A stretch of DNA of 64,000 nucleotides from Corynebacterium tuberculostearicum SK141 (GCF_000175635.1 NZ_ACVP01000012.1:1-64000), one strand, 5' to 3'. Shown: positions 18,041 through 28,172, numbered from the stretch's first letter. Made by a program: numbers and translations. The notes: generated by a model not told the origin, from the sequence alone.

Positions 18041-19054
18041 CTAGTTTTTGGTCGGGGTGGTGTAATCCACTACGGAATACTCCTGCAGCTTAGATAGCTT
18101 ATGGATGGAGTCGATGTAGCGGATGGTGCCGGACTTAGAACGCATAACCAGGGAGCGGGTCGTAGCGCCGGAATTGCGGTAGGAAACACCGCGCAGCATG
18201 TCACCATTGGTCACGCCGGTGGCAGCGAAGTAGCAGTTTTCAGAGGAGACCAGATCATTGGTCTTGAGGACACGGTCCAAATCATGGCCGGCGGCGCGGG
18301 CCTTTTCTGCTTCCTCTTCATCCTTCGGCCACAATTTGCCCTGGATTTCGCCGCCCATGCAGCGCATAGCGCAGGCAGTGATGATGCCCTCCGGGGTGCC
18401 GCCGATGCCCATCATCATGTCGATGGAGTTCGAATCCTGGCAGGTGGCGATGGCGCCGGCTACGTCACCATCCATGATGAGGCGCACCTTGGCGCCTGCG
18501 GCGCGAATTTCAGAGATGAGCTGTTCGTGGCGGGGACGGTCAAGGACCACCACGGTCAGATCGGTAGGGCGAATATTCTTCGCCTTAGCCACGGACTGGA
18601 TATTCCATTCCACGGATTCGTTGATGTCAATGGCACCTACGGCCTCTGGGCCGACAGCAATCTTTTCCATGTAGAAGACTGCGGAAGGGTCATACATGGT
18701 TCCGCGCTCGGCGGCTGCGATGACGGAGATGGCGTTGGGGCGGCCTTCCGCCATCAAACGGGTACCGTCGACTGGGTCCACGGCGATATCCATGGCGGCA
18801 CCCTCGCCGGTGCCGACCTCTTCGCCGTTAAAGAGCATGGGGGCCTCATCCTTTTCGCCCTCACCAATGACAACGACGCCGTTCATCGCTACAGAATTGA
18901 TGAGCTTGCGCATGGCGTCGACCGCCGCGCCATCGCCCTCATTCTTCTGGCCGCGGCCTACCCAACGGCCGGAAGCGAGTGCTGCTGCCTCGGTGACACG
19001 AACCAGTTCCATTGCCAGGTTGCGGTCAGGAAGATAAGACGTATTTTCGGACAT
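18041..19054 (-). CDS. glpX: Class II fructose-1,6-bisphosphatase
   Basis: 337 residues. It dephosphorylates fructose-1,6-bisphosphate, the gluconeogenic step; in corynebacteria and mycobacteria the GlpX type is the main FBPase. Metal and phosphate motifs are present: [37 protein letters not shown] and [15 protein letters not shown]. Upstream gene of the fumC operon. Confidence 0.96.
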   Translation of the reverse strand: MSENTSYLPDRNLAMELVRVTEAAALASGRWVGRGQKNEGDGAAVDAMRKLINSVAMNGVVVIGEGEKDEAPMLFNGEEVGTGEGAAMDIAVDPVDGTRLMAEGRPNAISVIAAAERGTMYDPSAVFYMEKIAVGPEAVGAIDINESVEWNIQSVAKAKNIRPTDLTVVVLDRPRHEQLISEIRAAGAKVRLIMDGDVAGAIATCQDSNSIDMMMGIGGTPEGIITACAMRCMGGEIQGKLWPKDEEEAEKARAAGHDLDRVLKTNDLVSSENCYFAATGVTNGDMLRGVSYRNSGATTRSLVMRSKSGTIRYIDSIHKLSKLQEYSVVDYTTPTKN

Positions 19055-19242
19055 GTGTAGTGGTTGCCTTCCATAGTTTTCTCATCGAGGGGTGTTCCCC
19101 TTGATGCTCTACCTTTCCATTCTCGCACTTTTTTGCTCTAATGGGTTCGATTTTGCGCCCCATTTGTGGGGGATTGACAGATCTTTCGGGGCAAAAGGGG
19201 CCGTGTGGCTTTTTGAAAGCAGGCCGTGCGATACTAAGGCGC

Positions 19243-19812
19243 GTGGCTGCAGAAGAAAGACCAAAGATTTTTGAAGGCGCGAAGGATATTTCCCTGTCCC
19301 TCGCCGTCGTGGTGATTATGATGCTGCTCGCCGTGGGAGCGACCGGCCTGTGTTCAATTAACTCCGAAACCCAGCAGGGAGCGGTGCAGGAAGTGGATGA
19401 ACAAACCTTCCTAAACACCCAAGCCCGCGCAGGGGTCGGTGCAATTCGCAATCCCGAAATGCCGGAGGGCTGGGAGGCCAATGCTGCCCGCCGCGTAGAT
19501 ATGGGCGGCGAGAACGCCACCGTGGTCAGTTGGGTGACCGCTGACCAAGGGTTTGTGGAATCTACGCAAACGCAGGTCGCGGCCGATAAGGCAGGCGAGG
19601 CGTACGATGCCAACTACCGCGGCATCGAATCCGCCCGCGAGGTCAAGGGGCACCAAGTGCGGGTGCTAGAAAGCGACGATGATTCCGTGCGCCGCCTGTG
19701 GGTTACGGATTTGGGCGATGCCCGCCTCATCATTTCCGGCGCCGCGGACGACAGTGACTTTGAGGCTGCTACCGCTGCGTTTATCGACGCCGCACCTATA
19801 GCCGAAAAATAA
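19243..19812 (+). CDS. DUF4245 membrane-anchored protein
   Basis: 189 residues from the GTG at 19243. An N-terminal cytoplasmic stretch is followed by one transmembrane helix (about 16-37, SLSLAVVVIMMLLAVGATGL) and an extracytoplasmic domain of about 150 residues with the DUF4245 pattern (NPEMPEGWEANAARR, VSWVTADQGFVESTQTQ, ending ATAAFIDAAP). Its place beside glpX matches Rv1100. No ribosome site is visible and an ATACTA element lies 7 bases upstream, so the message may be leaderless. The stop overlaps the next minus-strand gene by 17 bases. Function unknown. Confidence 0.78.
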   Translation: MAAEERPKIFEGAKDISLSLAVVVIMMLLAVGATGLCSINSETQQGAVQEVDEQTFLNTQARAGVGAIRNPEMPEGWEANAARRVDMGGENATVVSWVTADQGFVESTQTQVAADKAGEAYDANYRGIESAREVKGHQVRVLESDDDSVRRLWVTDLGDARLIISGAADDSDFEAATAAFIDAAPIAEK

Positions 19813-20164
19813 CCTCGCCCAAGCCTTCTTCCGCGGCGGTGGCGCTAAGACCGTCGCCGGCCTGGGCAATAACCTCCGCCAAAGCCTCCGCATCCAGGCC
19901 GCTGAGGCGTGTCTTTCCTACAAAGACATCGACGCGCTCACGTTGCGAGCGCTGCGGATAAACGGCGATTTCGCGTACTTTGTCGTCCGTAAAGCGCAGC
20001 ACCACGGATCGGGAGAAGTAGCTCACCTCATTATCGTCGCGGGTGTGTGCAGGACCGAAGAATTCTTCTACGAAATCTCGGGAATCTCCCGTCATGATGG
20101 AACCGGCGGCCGCGGATTTCGACACAAAATCCACGCGCTCGCCTGGATAACCATAGATCTGCAC
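19796..20164 (-). CDS. Conserved hypothetical protein downstream of xseB
   Basis: 122 residues, soluble, rich in beta-strand pattern, with no known motif. It starts at a GTG overlapping the xseB stop by one base (TAGTG), so it is translationally coupled to xseAB. The 3' end overlaps the converging DUF4245 gene. Co-expression with exonuclease VII is the only functional hint. Confidence 0.6.
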   Translation of the reverse strand: MQIYGYPGERVDFVSKSAAAGSIMTGDSRDFVEEFFGPAHTRDDNEVSYFSRSVVLRFTDDKVREIAVYPQRSQRERVDVFVGKTRLSGLDAEALAEVIAQAGDGLSATAAEEGLGEVIFRL

Positions 20165-20433
20165 TACTCGTCTCCTTCAGCGTCTGCGTCCTCGGCCTTA
20201 TCGAGCGCGTCTTCCACACGCTTCGCCGCGCCGTCGAGGTGCGCCTCGCACGCACGGGCAAGGGCTTCGCCGCGCTCCCAGTACTTCAGCGACTCATCCA
20301 AGCCCATCTGCCCAAGCTCGAGAATCTTCACGGTTTCAATGAGCTCATCGCGGGCTTGCTCATAGCTCAATTCTTCTACTGGGGTAAAAGCATCCTGGCC
20401 TGGCTGGCCGGTACCAATGGTGTCATCGGACAT
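20164..20433 (-). CDS. xseB: Exodeoxyribonuclease VII small subunit
   Basis: 89 residues. Helical protein with the family motif [36 protein letters not shown] spread over residues 23-58 and a typical acidic tail. Several XseB copies bind each XseA and are needed for single-strand DNA degradation. It begins 21 bases after the xseA stop. Confidence 0.93.
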   Translation of the reverse strand: MSDDTIGTGQPGQDAFTPVEELSYEQARDELIETVKILELGQMGLDESLKYWERGEALARACEAHLDGAAKRVEDALDKAEDADAEGDE

Positions 20434-20454
20434 GATTTTCTCCTCGGTTGGTGA

Positions 20455-21696
20455 TTAATCGGCGGCCTGGGAGGCCATAGAAACTGCGGTAATAGATCCG
20501 TCGCCCACTCGAATGCGCAGTTGAGCGCCAGGCGGGGATTGCTTATAAGAGGTGACAACCTCGGGCCCGGAACCGTCCTTGGGCACTACCTGAACAATGG
20601 AGTATCCGCGGGCGAGAGTTGCCGACGGTCCCAACGCCGATATGCGGGCGCGCAGCGATTCCACGTGGCGGGTTTCCCGCTCCACCATGACTTCAATTTC
20701 TCGCCGCATGGTAGCGCGGGTTCGCTCCACCTCCTCGCGGCGCGCACGGATAGGGGTCATCGGGTCTGCCATGACAGGCCGGGAACGAATATTGTCGAGG
20801 CCGCGACGTTCCCTTTCCACCCAGCCGCGCAGTGCGGCCGCCATGCGAGAGCGAGCCTCTGCGACGATGGCGCGTTCCTCGGCTACAGAGGGCACGACGC
20901 GTTTTGCGGCGTCGGTAGGCGTGGCGGCGCGCAGGTCGGCGACGTTATCGAGTACTGGGCTATCCGGCTCGTGGCCAATGGCAGAGACTACCGGGGTGCC
21001 TGCTGCTGCTACTGCGCGTTGCAGTGCTTCTTCCGAGAAGGGCAGCAGATCTTCCACGGAGCCGCCGCCACGGGCGATGATGATGACGTCCACCTCAGGA
21101 TCCGCATCAAGCTGCTGGAGCGCATCAATAACCTCAGGTACGGTATTCGCACCCTGAACCGCGGTATTGAGGACGCGGAATTGCACCGCCGGCCAGCGGT
21201 CGTGGGCAACCGCCATCACATCCCGCTCTGCAGCCGAGCCGCGTCCGGTAATCAGCCCAATTTTGTGTGGCAGGTAGGGGAGGGGCCGCTTGCGTGCGGG
21301 ATCGAAAAGGCCTTCAGCAGCTAGCTGTTGGCGCAGCTTTTCAATGCGAGCAAGCAGATCGCCAATGCCCACATGACGAATTTCGGTGGTCCACAGTGAA
21401 AAGGATCCGCGTCCAGCGTAAAAGGCGGGCTTACCGTGGACAATGACGCGGTCGCCGTCTTTCAGCGGTGCAGACAATGACTGCAACATCGATGATGGGC
21501 AAGTCAATTGCACGGACTTTTCCTGCTGTACGTCACGCAGAGTGAGGTAGGACAGCTTCCAGGTGGGCTTGAAGTTAATTTGGGTCAACTGACCCTCTAC
21601 CCACAGGTAACCCAGGCGCTCAATCCAGCCCTTGACTTGGTCATTGACCTTGCCAACGGGCCAGGGAGTATCCGGAGTATTTGCCGGTTGATTCAC
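20455..21696 (-). CDS. xseA: Exodeoxyribonuclease VII large subunit
   Basis: 413 residues. N-terminal OB-fold (about 15-110: [21 protein letters not shown]), then the catalytic domain with [35 protein letters not shown] and [30 protein letters not shown], followed by a coiled-coil region and a short C-terminal beta domain (ARGYSIV). It degrades single-stranded DNA to oligonucleotides in repair. AGAAAGGGAGG upstream of the start is a strong ribosome binding site. Confidence 0.97.
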   Translation of the reverse strand: MNQPANTPDTPWPVGKVNDQVKGWIERLGYLWVEGQLTQINFKPTWKLSYLTLRDVQQEKSVQLTCPSSMLQSLSAPLKDGDRVIVHGKPAFYAGRGSFSLWTTEIRHVGIGDLLARIEKLRQQLAAEGLFDPARKRPLPYLPHKIGLITGRGSAAERDVMAVAHDRWPAVQFRVLNTAVQGANTVPEVIDALQQLDADPEVDVIIIARGGGSVEDLLPFSEEALQRAVAAAGTPVVSAIGHEPDSPVLDNVADLRAATPTDAAKRVVPSVAEERAIVAEARSRMAAALRGWVERERRGLDNIRSRPVMADPMTPIRARREEVERTRATMRREIEVMVERETRHVESLRARISALGPSATLARGYSIVQVVPKDGSGPEVVTSYKQSPPGAQLRIRVGDGSITAVSMASQAAD

Positions 21697-21837
21697 ACAG
21701 CCTCCCTTTCTTCAGTCTGCCGTGTTCTTCCGTCTAGTTTAGGGGCCAGCGCGGTCTATTGCCCCGCTCGGGGTAGCCAGAAAGGTGACGTTAGGCCCCA
21801 CTATTGTTTTGCGTAGTGTTTCGATACTCTGGGAGCC

Positions 21838-22788
21838 ATGACTGATGGTAAAAATGTTCTCCTCGCGGCCCCGCGCGGATACTGCGCAGGCGTGGACCGC
21901 GCGGTCGAGACCGTAGAAAAGGCGCTGGAAAAGTACGGCGCGCCCATTTATGTACGCAAACAAATCGTGCACAACCGTTACGTCGTAGAATCTCTGGCAG
22001 AACGCGGCGTCATCTTCGTCGACGAGGCCTCTGAGGCACCAGAAGGCGCCCACCTAGTCTTCTCCGCCCACGGTATTTCCCCTGCCGTGCGCGCAGAGGC
22101 AACGCAGCGCAAGCAGCTTACTTTGGACGCCACCTGCCCATTGGTGACCAAGGTGCACAAGGAAGCCCAGCGCTTCCAGCGCGATGGCTATCACATCCTC
22201 TTGGTTGGCCACGAAGGCCACGAAGAAGTAGAAGGCACCGCCGGCGAAGCACCCGAGGTCACCCACCTCGTAGATGGCGTCGAGGGCGTCGCCAAGCTGC
22301 CAGAGTCCCTGCAGGATGAGAAGCTTATCTGGCTGTCCCAGACCACGCTATCGGTGGATGAGACCATCACCATCGTCAATAAGCTGCGCGAGCGCTTCCC
22401 GCACCTAGAGAACCCGCCTTCAGACGATATTTGCTACGCCACCCAAAACCGCCAAGAATCCGTCAAGGCCATCGCCCCACAGTGCGACCTGATGATTGTG
22501 GTGGGCTCTAAGAACTCCTCTAACTCGGTGCGCTTGGTTGAGGTGGCGCTGGAGGCAGGCGCCAAGGCTTCCCACCTCGTGGATTTTGCCAAGGAAATCG
22601 ACGAAGCCTGGCTGGAAGGCGTCCAGACCGTCGGCGTAACCTGTGGTGCTTCGGTACCTGAATTGCTGGTACGCGAAGTGCTGGAGTTCCTAGACGAGCG
22701 CGGTTATAGCGACGTAGAGCAGGTAACTACCTCTACCGAGACGATTACCTTCGCCCTACCGCGCGACCTGCGCCCAGCACGCACCTAA
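21838..22788 (+). CDS. ispH: 4-hydroxy-3-methylbut-2-enyl diphosphate reductase
   Basis: 316 residues. The last enzyme of the MEP pathway makes IPP and DMAPP from HMBPP. The three cysteines that hold the [4Fe-4S] cluster are present: C16 in [15 protein letters not shown]100 in [11 protein letters not shown] and C269 in [21 protein letters not shown] and [11 protein letters not shown] are also intact. It starts divergently from xseA; GGGAG lies just before the ATG. Corresponds to lytB2 (Rv1110) by position. Confidence 0.97.
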   Translation: MTDGKNVLLAAPRGYCAGVDRAVETVEKALEKYGAPIYVRKQIVHNRYVVESLAERGVIFVDEASEAPEGAHLVFSAHGISPAVRAEATQRKQLTLDATCPLVTKVHKEAQRFQRDGYHILLVGHEGHEEVEGTAGEAPEVTHLVDGVEGVAKLPESLQDEKLIWLSQTTLSVDETITIVNKLRERFPHLENPPSDDICYATQNRQESVKAIAPQCDLMIVVGSKNSSNSVRLVEVALEAGAKASHLVDFAKEIDEAWLEGVQTVGVTCGASVPELLVREVLEFLDERGYSDVEQVTTSTETITFALPRDLRPART

Positions 22789-22820
22789 GTAGCGTTCGCC
22801 TATACGGCGGTGAAAACGAA

Positions 22821-22850
22821 AGAAAGGCCCGGAAACGGGCCTTTCTTTTT
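22821..22850. terminator. Bidirectional terminator between ispH and the DUF6542 gene
   Basis: AGAAAGGCCCG pairs with CGGGCCTTTCT around GAAA, with a T run on the plus strand and A-rich flank on the other side. Confidence 0.9.
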
Positions 22851-22853
22851 GCT

Positions 22854-23702
22854 TTAATCCTCGTCGTAGAGGTTATCGTCCCAGCCTTGCTTAGGCTGTT
22901 CCTTCTCCTGCTGAGACGCCGGGACGGAATCGCCAGCGCGCCGGGCTGGATCCGGGCGCAGCGGATTGTCGCGTTCCTCTTGTTGCATTCGGCGGCGCTC
23001 TTCACGGTCGCGCCCACGCAGGCGATCCTTGGGCGCGGGGCGTGACTTCTTTAACGTGTGCGAGGCGCGGGCGCGCTGCGGTGCGGCTTGCGATTTCTTA
23101 GGTTGCTTTGCCGGCTTATCGCGCGCCATCAAGTCTGCAACCGATAGGCGTTCCTCGCGGTTGCGTCGGTCTTGTTCGGCGTCGGCACGGCGGGAAGCGG
23201 TTTCCATTGCGGCGGTGCGCTTGGCCGTCTTGCGATAGCGTGCCCAGCGCAGCCAGGCGATGATTGCCGCACCCACGAAGGCAATGAGGAGCCACAGGAA
23301 CCTCTGGACAAGGGGGAACGCCGCGGTGACGATCGCCGTCTTGGAAAACGCCGATGCGCCGTCTGGCAAGTTGGCCTTGGTGATAAAGAAACCGGCCACG
23401 CCCACCGTTATGGCATACACAATGGGGATAGAAGCCACGGTGAGGAAGAGGCCGCGTTCTTCTACGATGAGCGCCACCAGCAGCGAGCCGATGACAAGGA
23501 ACGCGAGGTAAGCCCACCCGATGGAACCCATCAGGATGGAAATCAACGCGCCCGTGAGCAAGAGTGCCGCGAGCAGCCCAAGGCCCTTGCCCAGCGAGAT
23601 GCTGGGGAGACCGGAGCTTTGGGCGGCGGAGGACTTTCTTTGCTTGGCTTGTGACACGTCGGAAGATCCTACCGGTTGCCACAAGCCCATGGCTATTTCC
23701 AC
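22854..23702 (-). CDS. DUF6542 membrane protein
   Basis: 282 residues from a GTG at 23702; an ATG at 23690 is a close alternative and neither has a strong ribosome site. About four transmembrane helices lie between residues 38 and 148 (LLAALLLTGALISILMG, YLAFLVIGSLLVALIV, LTVASIPIVYAITVGVAGFF, FLWLLIAFVGAAIIAW). A long basic, disordered cytoplasmic tail follows, rich in Arg/Lys/Gln. Position between ispH and ychF matches Rv1111c. Function unknown. Confidence 0.72.
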   Translation of the reverse strand: MEIAMGLWQPVGSSDVSQAKQRKSSAAQSSGLPSISLGKGLGLLAALLLTGALISILMGSIGWAYLAFLVIGSLLVALIVEERGLFLTVASIPIVYAITVGVAGFFITKANLPDGASAFSKTAIVTAAFPLVQRFLWLLIAFVGAAIIAWLRWARYRKTAKRTAAMETASRRADAEQDRRNREERLSVADLMARDKPAKQPKKSQAAPQRARASHTLKKSRPAPKDRLRGRDREERRRMQQEERDNPLRPDPARRAGDSVPASQQEKEQPKQGWDDNLYDED

Positions 23703-23719
23703 GCACTAAAGCGGCGGAT

Positions 23720-24790
23720 TTATAGTGCCGAATTTCCGCGCGGCCACGTATCGATAGGCAAGGGCTCCCGCGGGGTGCGGTCCGTGCGGCCCGGGATATC
23801 CATCTCATGCAGTTTGCGGGCGGTGACGCCCACGCGGGAATCAAGCGAGGAAAGCGTGGCGTTATAGGCCTCGACTGCCTTTTCCAGGTTATGGCCCACT
23901 TTGCCGTAGTGATCAGAAAGTGTATTTAGGCGCGTATACAGTTCGCGCCCCAAGCGCTGGACCTCCTTAGCCTTGGCGGAAATGTCTTCCTGGTGCCACC
24001 CCATGGCCACCGTGCGCAGGAGGGCAAAAAGCGAGCTGGGGGTGGCGATGACTACATTGCGTTCAAAGGCGTACTCGATAAGTTCCGGATCCACCGATAG
24101 CGCGGCATCAAGGAAAGGGTCAGCGGGAACGAAGAGGATGACGAACTCGGGCGTTGGTTGAAACGCCTCAATATAGTCCTTCTGCGATAGTGCTTGGACA
24201 TGGCCGCGCATTAAATGCGCGTGACGGCGGAGGAAGCCGGCGTGTTCTTCCGGGTCATCGGTTTCTAGGGCGTCAAGGTACGAGGTAAAAGGAACCTTGG
24301 CATCGACGATGATGTGGCGGCCACCGGCCAAATTGATGAGCATGTCAGGGCGGACGATGCGCCCGCCCAATGGGGCGGAGACCTGGCAATCAAAGTCCAC
24401 ATGCTTGGTCATACCGCCGAGCTCAACCACGCGCTCCAATTGCACCTCGCCCCAACGGCCACGCACATTGGGTGAGCGCAGAGCGGTCACAAGTTTGTCG
24501 GTGCGTTCGGTCAAGCGGGAGGAGGTGCGGGTCACCGCCTGCACCTGGCTGGAGAGGGAGGCGAGCAGCGCGGTGCGGTCTTCCTCAATTTCTTGGAGCT
24601 GAAATCCCAAGCGGTCCATGGCCTTTTCTAGCGGCTGGAGCTCGGCCTGGCGGCGCTGCGAGTCTTGCAGCGCGCGGTGCTCGGCGCTCGGCGCGGAGCG
24701 GGTAGCGGAGTAGGAATGTGCTAACCAGCCCATTACCGCGCCGAGAATGAGGCCGATAAAAAGTAGCAGCACGGGCAAAGTGGAAGTCAT
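23720..24790 (-). CDS. rmuC: DNA recombination protein RmuC
   Basis: 356 residues from the ATG at 24790; ten further in-frame codons lie upstream. One N-terminal transmembrane helix (LPVLLLFIGLILGAVMGWLA), a coiled-coil region (about 40-115), then the conserved nuclease-like core: NVRGRWGEVQLERVVELGGM, HIIVDAKVPFTSYLDAL, FVPADPFLDAAL and NVVIATPSSLFALLRTVA. RmuC limits recombination at inverted repeats in E. coli; the biochemical role is not settled. It lies 17 bases upstream of the DUF6542 gene on the same strand. Confidence 0.9.
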   Translation of the reverse strand: MTSTLPVLLLFIGLILGAVMGWLAHSYSATRSAPSAEHRALQDSQRRQAELQPLEKAMDRLGFQLQEIEEDRTALLASLSSQVQAVTRTSSRLTERTDKLVTALRSPNVRGRWGEVQLERVVELGGMTKHVDFDCQVSAPLGGRIVRPDMLINLAGGRHIIVDAKVPFTSYLDALETDDPEEHAGFLRRHAHLMRGHVQALSQKDYIEAFQPTPEFVILFVPADPFLDAALSVDPELIEYAFERNVVIATPSSLFALLRTVAMGWHQEDISAKAKEVQRLGRELYTRLNTLSDHYGKVGHNLEKAVEAYNATLSSLDSRVGVTARKLHEMDIPGRTDRTPREPLPIDTWPRGNSAL

Positions 24791-24826
24791 GGTTTCCAGC
24801 ATGGCACGCGCCGCCGACACGACCCA

Positions 24827-26296
24827 CTATTTTTTCGAATCTCCGTTCAAAAGGCCTTCGAAGGCGTCGCGGGCGCGGCGCAGGTTTGCGCGCATGCCGG
24901 GCTTTTCATGCTTCTTGGGGGTGGACTCCACGTTGAGGGCGGCGTCGAGGGAATTGGAATCGCCGTCCGCGGAGACGTCGGCAAACGCGCCTTCTGGGGC
25001 TGCATAGTCCGGCATCTTGAGCCATGCCTCGCGCTTATAACGCCCTTGGTCTTCGGTGTAGCGGCCGATGAGATAACCAGCCACGGTAGAAAAGTCCAGA
25101 TCCGCGGCGGTCTTTTCGCCTGACTGTAGCTTCATCATGTCTTGGCCGTAGCGGTAGGCCACCGCAAACATAGCGGCCGCGGGAACCGCGAGGAAGCCAC
25201 CTATCAGGCCAAAGAGAGCCGAGCCTACCGTCACGGAAACCAGGACGATGACCGGGTGCAGGTCCATGGCCTTGGACTGCAGCCAGGGCGAAAGAACATT
25301 GCCTTCCAACTGCTGGACCAGCAACACCAGGCCGAGGACGAGAAGAGCCTTGGTGACGCCAAGGGAGACCAACGCGATGGTGACGGAGAGGGCGCCGGCC
25401 ACAATCGCGCCGACGAAGGGGATAAATCCAGCAATAAAGGTGATGATCGCCAAAGCCATGGCCAAAGGGACACCGATGAGGGCGAGGCCGACGCCGATAA
25501 AGACGGCGTCGACAAGCGAGACAATTGCTTGCGCGCGAATGAAGCCGCCCAGTGTCGCCCACGCGCGGGTAAGAAGCTCAGTGAGGTGCCAGCCGGCGCG
25601 CTTGCCCGTGGCATCGCGCAGCCAGGGAAGGAACTTTGCGCCGTCCTTCAGGAAGAAGAAGGTCAGCACCAGGACGATGAAGAGGGTGACGAGGATGGAG
25701 GTAGCAGTGCCGATGCCGGTAAAGACCGAGCCTGCGATGGCGCCGGCACGTTGCTGCAGCCAGGACGCCGCCTCGTCGATGTAGCTACTCATGTCATCGC
25801 TATCGAGGTTAAGCGGCGGGCCTTGGGCCCAGAGCTGCAGGCTTTGGATGCCGGAGACCGTCTGCAAATACAGGGACCGGGATTGCCGCATGAAATCTGG
25901 GGCAACAAACGCAATGAGGCCGCCAACAGCCGTGAAAGAAACCAAAATGGTTACGGCGGCCGCCAACGCGGCGGGAAGGCCAATATTACGCAGCTTCTTC
26001 GCCACTGGCGCCAGAACGGTGCAAATAATAAGGGCCAAAAGAACTGGCAAAAGGCCCTGCCAGAAGTTGCCCAGCAAACGGTAGAGGGCGTAGAGGAAAA
26101 CGCAGATGATGAGCAGGCGAACGGCCCATAGAGATGCGGCCTTAACCACCTCGCCGGCGATGACGGAGCGGTCTACCTGATCGCCCGGCGGATGTGGGGA
26201 TACATCCTCCAGCTTGCTGGTGTCGAAGCTTTCATCAAACTTATCGCCCAGGCCCGCTTGGGGGTCATCGGGCAGCGGTTGGTTATCAGAATTCAC
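24827..26296 (-). CDS. AI-2E family transporter (YdiK/PerM type)
   Basis: 489 residues. A charged N terminus of about 55 residues, eight or so transmembrane helices in the family pattern, the conserved SLVDAVFIGVGLALIGVPLA and FIPFVGAIVAGALSVTIAL segments, and a hydrophilic C-terminal tail of about 100 residues. The family includes the E. coli AI-2 exporter TqsA and Na+/H+ antiporters; substrates of actinobacterial members are unknown. Position matches Rv1101c. Diverges from ychF with 47 bases between starts. Confidence 0.85.
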   Translation of the reverse strand: MNSDNQPLPDDPQAGLGDKFDESFDTSKLEDVSPHPPGDQVDRSVIAGEVVKAASLWAVRLLIICVFLYALYRLLGNFWQGLLPVLLALIICTVLAPVAKKLRNIGLPAALAAAVTILVSFTAVGGLIAFVAPDFMRQSRSLYLQTVSGIQSLQLWAQGPPLNLDSDDMSSYIDEAASWLQQRAGAIAGSVFTGIGTATSILVTLFIVLVLTFFFLKDGAKFLPWLRDATGKRAGWHLTELLTRAWATLGGFIRAQAIVSLVDAVFIGVGLALIGVPLAMALAIITFIAGFIPFVGAIVAGALSVTIALVSLGVTKALLVLGLVLLVQQLEGNVLSPWLQSKAMDLHPVIVLVSVTVGSALFGLIGGFLAVPAAAMFAVAYRYGQDMMKLQSGEKTAADLDFSTVAGYLIGRYTEDQGRYKREAWLKMPDYAAPEGAFADVSADGDSNSLDAALNVESTPKKHEKPGMRANLRRARDAFEGLLNGDSKK

Positions 26297-26343
26297 CCCA
26301 CCATCTTGCCTTAAAAGAAGGCGGGTGCGTTAGGATTGGCCCC

Positions 26344-27429
26344 GTGAGTCTTACACTAGGAATCGTCGGCCTGCCCAATGTGGGCAAGTCCACTTTGTTT
26401 AATGCCCTGACCCGTTCCGAGATCCTGGCGGCCAACTACCCGTTTGCCACCATCGAGCCCAACGTGGGCTTGGTGGAGCTGCCGGATTCCCGCCTGACCC
26501 AACTGGCGGAGATGTTTAACTCTGAGCGCATCCTTCCTGCCACCGTGTCCTTCGTGGACATCGCCGGCATCGTCTCCGGCGCTTCGCAGGGTGAAGGCAT
26601 GGGCAACGCCTTCCTAGCCAATATCCGCGAGGCAGACGCCATTTGCCAGGTAGTGCGCGCCTTTTCTGATGACAATGTCATTCACGTCGATGGCAAGGTT
26701 GACCCGCGCAACGATATCTCCGTTATTAATACCGAGCTCATTCTTGCGGACCTCCAGACCATCGAAAAGGCCCTGCCGCGCCTGGAAAAGGATGCGCGCA
26801 AGAATAAGGACTTGGCCGCCGAGGTGGAAGCAACCAAGAAGGCCCAGGAGATCCTGGAAGATGATCGCACCCTCTTCGCCGCAGCGAAGGAAGGCGAGAT
26901 TGACCTCTCCCTCGTGCGCGATCTGCACCTGATGACCGCGAAGCCCTTCCTCTATGTCTTTAACTCGGATGAAGCAGTGCTTACCGACGACGCTAAGAAG
27001 GAAGAACTCCGCCAGCTCGTCGCCCCGGCTGAGGCCGTATTCCTCGATGCGCAGACCGAAACCGAGCTGCTCGAGCTAGAAGAAGACGAAGCCCGCGAGT
27101 TGCTCGAGGCTGTAGGCCAAGATGAGCCGGGCCTAGCCACCCTGGCTAAGGCAGGTTTTGCCACCTTGGGTCTGCAGACCTACCTCACTGCCGGGGAGAA
27201 GGAGGCCCGTGCGTGGACCATTAAGCAGGGCTCTGCCGCACCGCAGGCAGCCGGAGTCATCCATACCGACTTTGAAAAGAAGTTCATTAAGGCCGAGATC
27301 GTTTCCTTCGATGACCTTGTAGCCGCTGGCTCCATGGCTGAGGCTCGTGCGCATGGCAAGGTCCGCCAAGAGGGTAAGGACTACATCATGCAGGACGGCG
27401 ACGTGTGCGACTTTAAGATCGGCGGCTAA
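26344..27429 (+). CDS. ychF: Redox-regulated ATPase YchF (Obg-like)
   Basis: 361 residues from the GTG at 26344, starting VSLTLGIVGLPNVGKST. An Obg-family P-loop protein that prefers ATP: G1 GLPNVGKST, FVDIAGIVSGASQGEG (G3), YVFNSDEAVL (G4 variant) and the C-terminal TGS domain (about 278-361, FFTLGLQTYLTAG-like FATLGLQTYLTAG). It binds ribosomes and acts in stress translation. A TAGGAT element sits about 7 bases upstream of the GTG and no Shine-Dalgarno is seen, so the mRNA may be leaderless. Longer readings to 26194 run into the divergent transporter gene. Confidence 0.95.
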   Translation: MSLTLGIVGLPNVGKSTLFNALTRSEILAANYPFATIEPNVGLVELPDSRLTQLAEMFNSERILPATVSFVDIAGIVSGASQGEGMGNAFLANIREADAICQVVRAFSDDNVIHVDGKVDPRNDISVINTELILADLQTIEKALPRLEKDARKNKDLAAEVEATKKAQEILEDDRTLFAAAKEGEIDLSLVRDLHLMTAKPFLYVFNSDEAVLTDDAKKEELRQLVAPAEAVFLDAQTETELLELEEDEARELLEAVGQDEPGLATLAKAGFATLGLQTYLTAGEKEARAWTIKQGSAAPQAAGVIHTDFEKKFIKAEIVSFDDLVAAGSMAEARAHGKVRQEGKDYIMQDGDVCDFKIGG

Positions 27430-27471
27430 TTCCACACCGCTTGGAACCGGCCCTTTGTCAGAGGGAGAAGG

Positions 27472-27535
27472 CGCCGCCCACTCGCGCGCAAGAGAAGGTA
27501 GCGAAGACGAAACTTCCGCGTTACCGTGGGCGGCG
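27472..27535. repeat. Long-loop inverted repeat between ychF and the PfpI gene
   Basis: CGCCGCCCAC (27472-27481) and GTGGGCGGCG (27526-27535) are perfect 10-bp inverted copies with 44 bases between them. No T run follows, so it is not a classical terminator; it could fold in the leader of the PfpI message. Confidence 0.55.
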
Positions 27536-27559
27536 TACTCGAACAAAGCAGGCTGCAAC

Positions 27560-28093
27560 ATGGCTGAACTAGATAATAAGACCATTGCCATCATCGCTAC
27601 CGATGGCTTCGAAGACTCTGAGCTGACCTCCCCGCTAGAGGCCGTGAAGAACGCCGGCGCTACCGTGCGTGTCCTCGCTCCAAAGGCCGGCACCATTACC
27701 GGCAAAAACGGCACGGAGATTTCCGTAGACGCCGCTACCGCTGACTCCACCGGCGAGTCTTTCGACGGCATTATTCTGCCTGGCGGTACCGATAACGCCG
27801 ACCTCATCCGCTTGGATAAGGCCGCGGTGGAAATCGTGCGCAACCACATGAGCAAGGATCTGCCGCTCGGCGCTATCTGCCACGGTGCTTGGATCCTGGC
27901 TGATGCTGAAGCCCTCAAGGGCCGCGCCCTGACGTCCTTCCCGTCCCTGCAGACCGACCTGCGCAATGCAGGTGCCACCTGGGTAGATGAGGAAGTTCAC
28001 TGCGACCAGGGCTTGGTCTCCTCCCGCACTCCAGATGACCTGCCAGCCTTTAACGCCAAGCTGGTAGAAGAGTTTGCAGAGGGCCAGCACTAA
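27560..28093 (+). CDS. DJ-1/PfpI family protein
   Basis: 177 residues from the ATG at 27560. Class I glutamine-amidotransferase-like fold with nucleophile C107 in LGAICHGAWIL and the acidic elbow partner from TDGFEDSEL. Closest in pattern to the PfpI/YhbO/general stress protein 18 group, whose members are linked to repair of glycated or carbonyl-stressed proteins and to stress survival; protease or deglycase activity cannot be decided from sequence. Monocistronic, ending in a strong terminator. Confidence 0.9.
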   Translation: MAELDNKTIAIIATDGFEDSELTSPLEAVKNAGATVRVLAPKAGTITGKNGTEISVDAATADSTGESFDGIILPGGTDNADLIRLDKAAVEIVRNHMSKDLPLGAICHGAWILADAEALKGRALTSFPSLQTDLRNAGATWVDEEVHCDQGLVSSRTPDDLPAFNAKLVEEFAEGQH

Positions 28094-28108
28094 AGCTTCA
28101 CGAATTCA

Positions 28109-28136
28109 AGCCACGGGAGTTTCCCGTGGCTTTTTC
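28109..28136 (+). terminator. Terminator of the PfpI gene
   Basis: AGCCACGGGA pairs with TCCCGTGGCT around GTT, followed by TTTTTC. Confidence 0.92.
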
Positions 28137-28172
28137 GATCTTGCGCCGGTGTCACCTGCCCTATAAAGTTGG

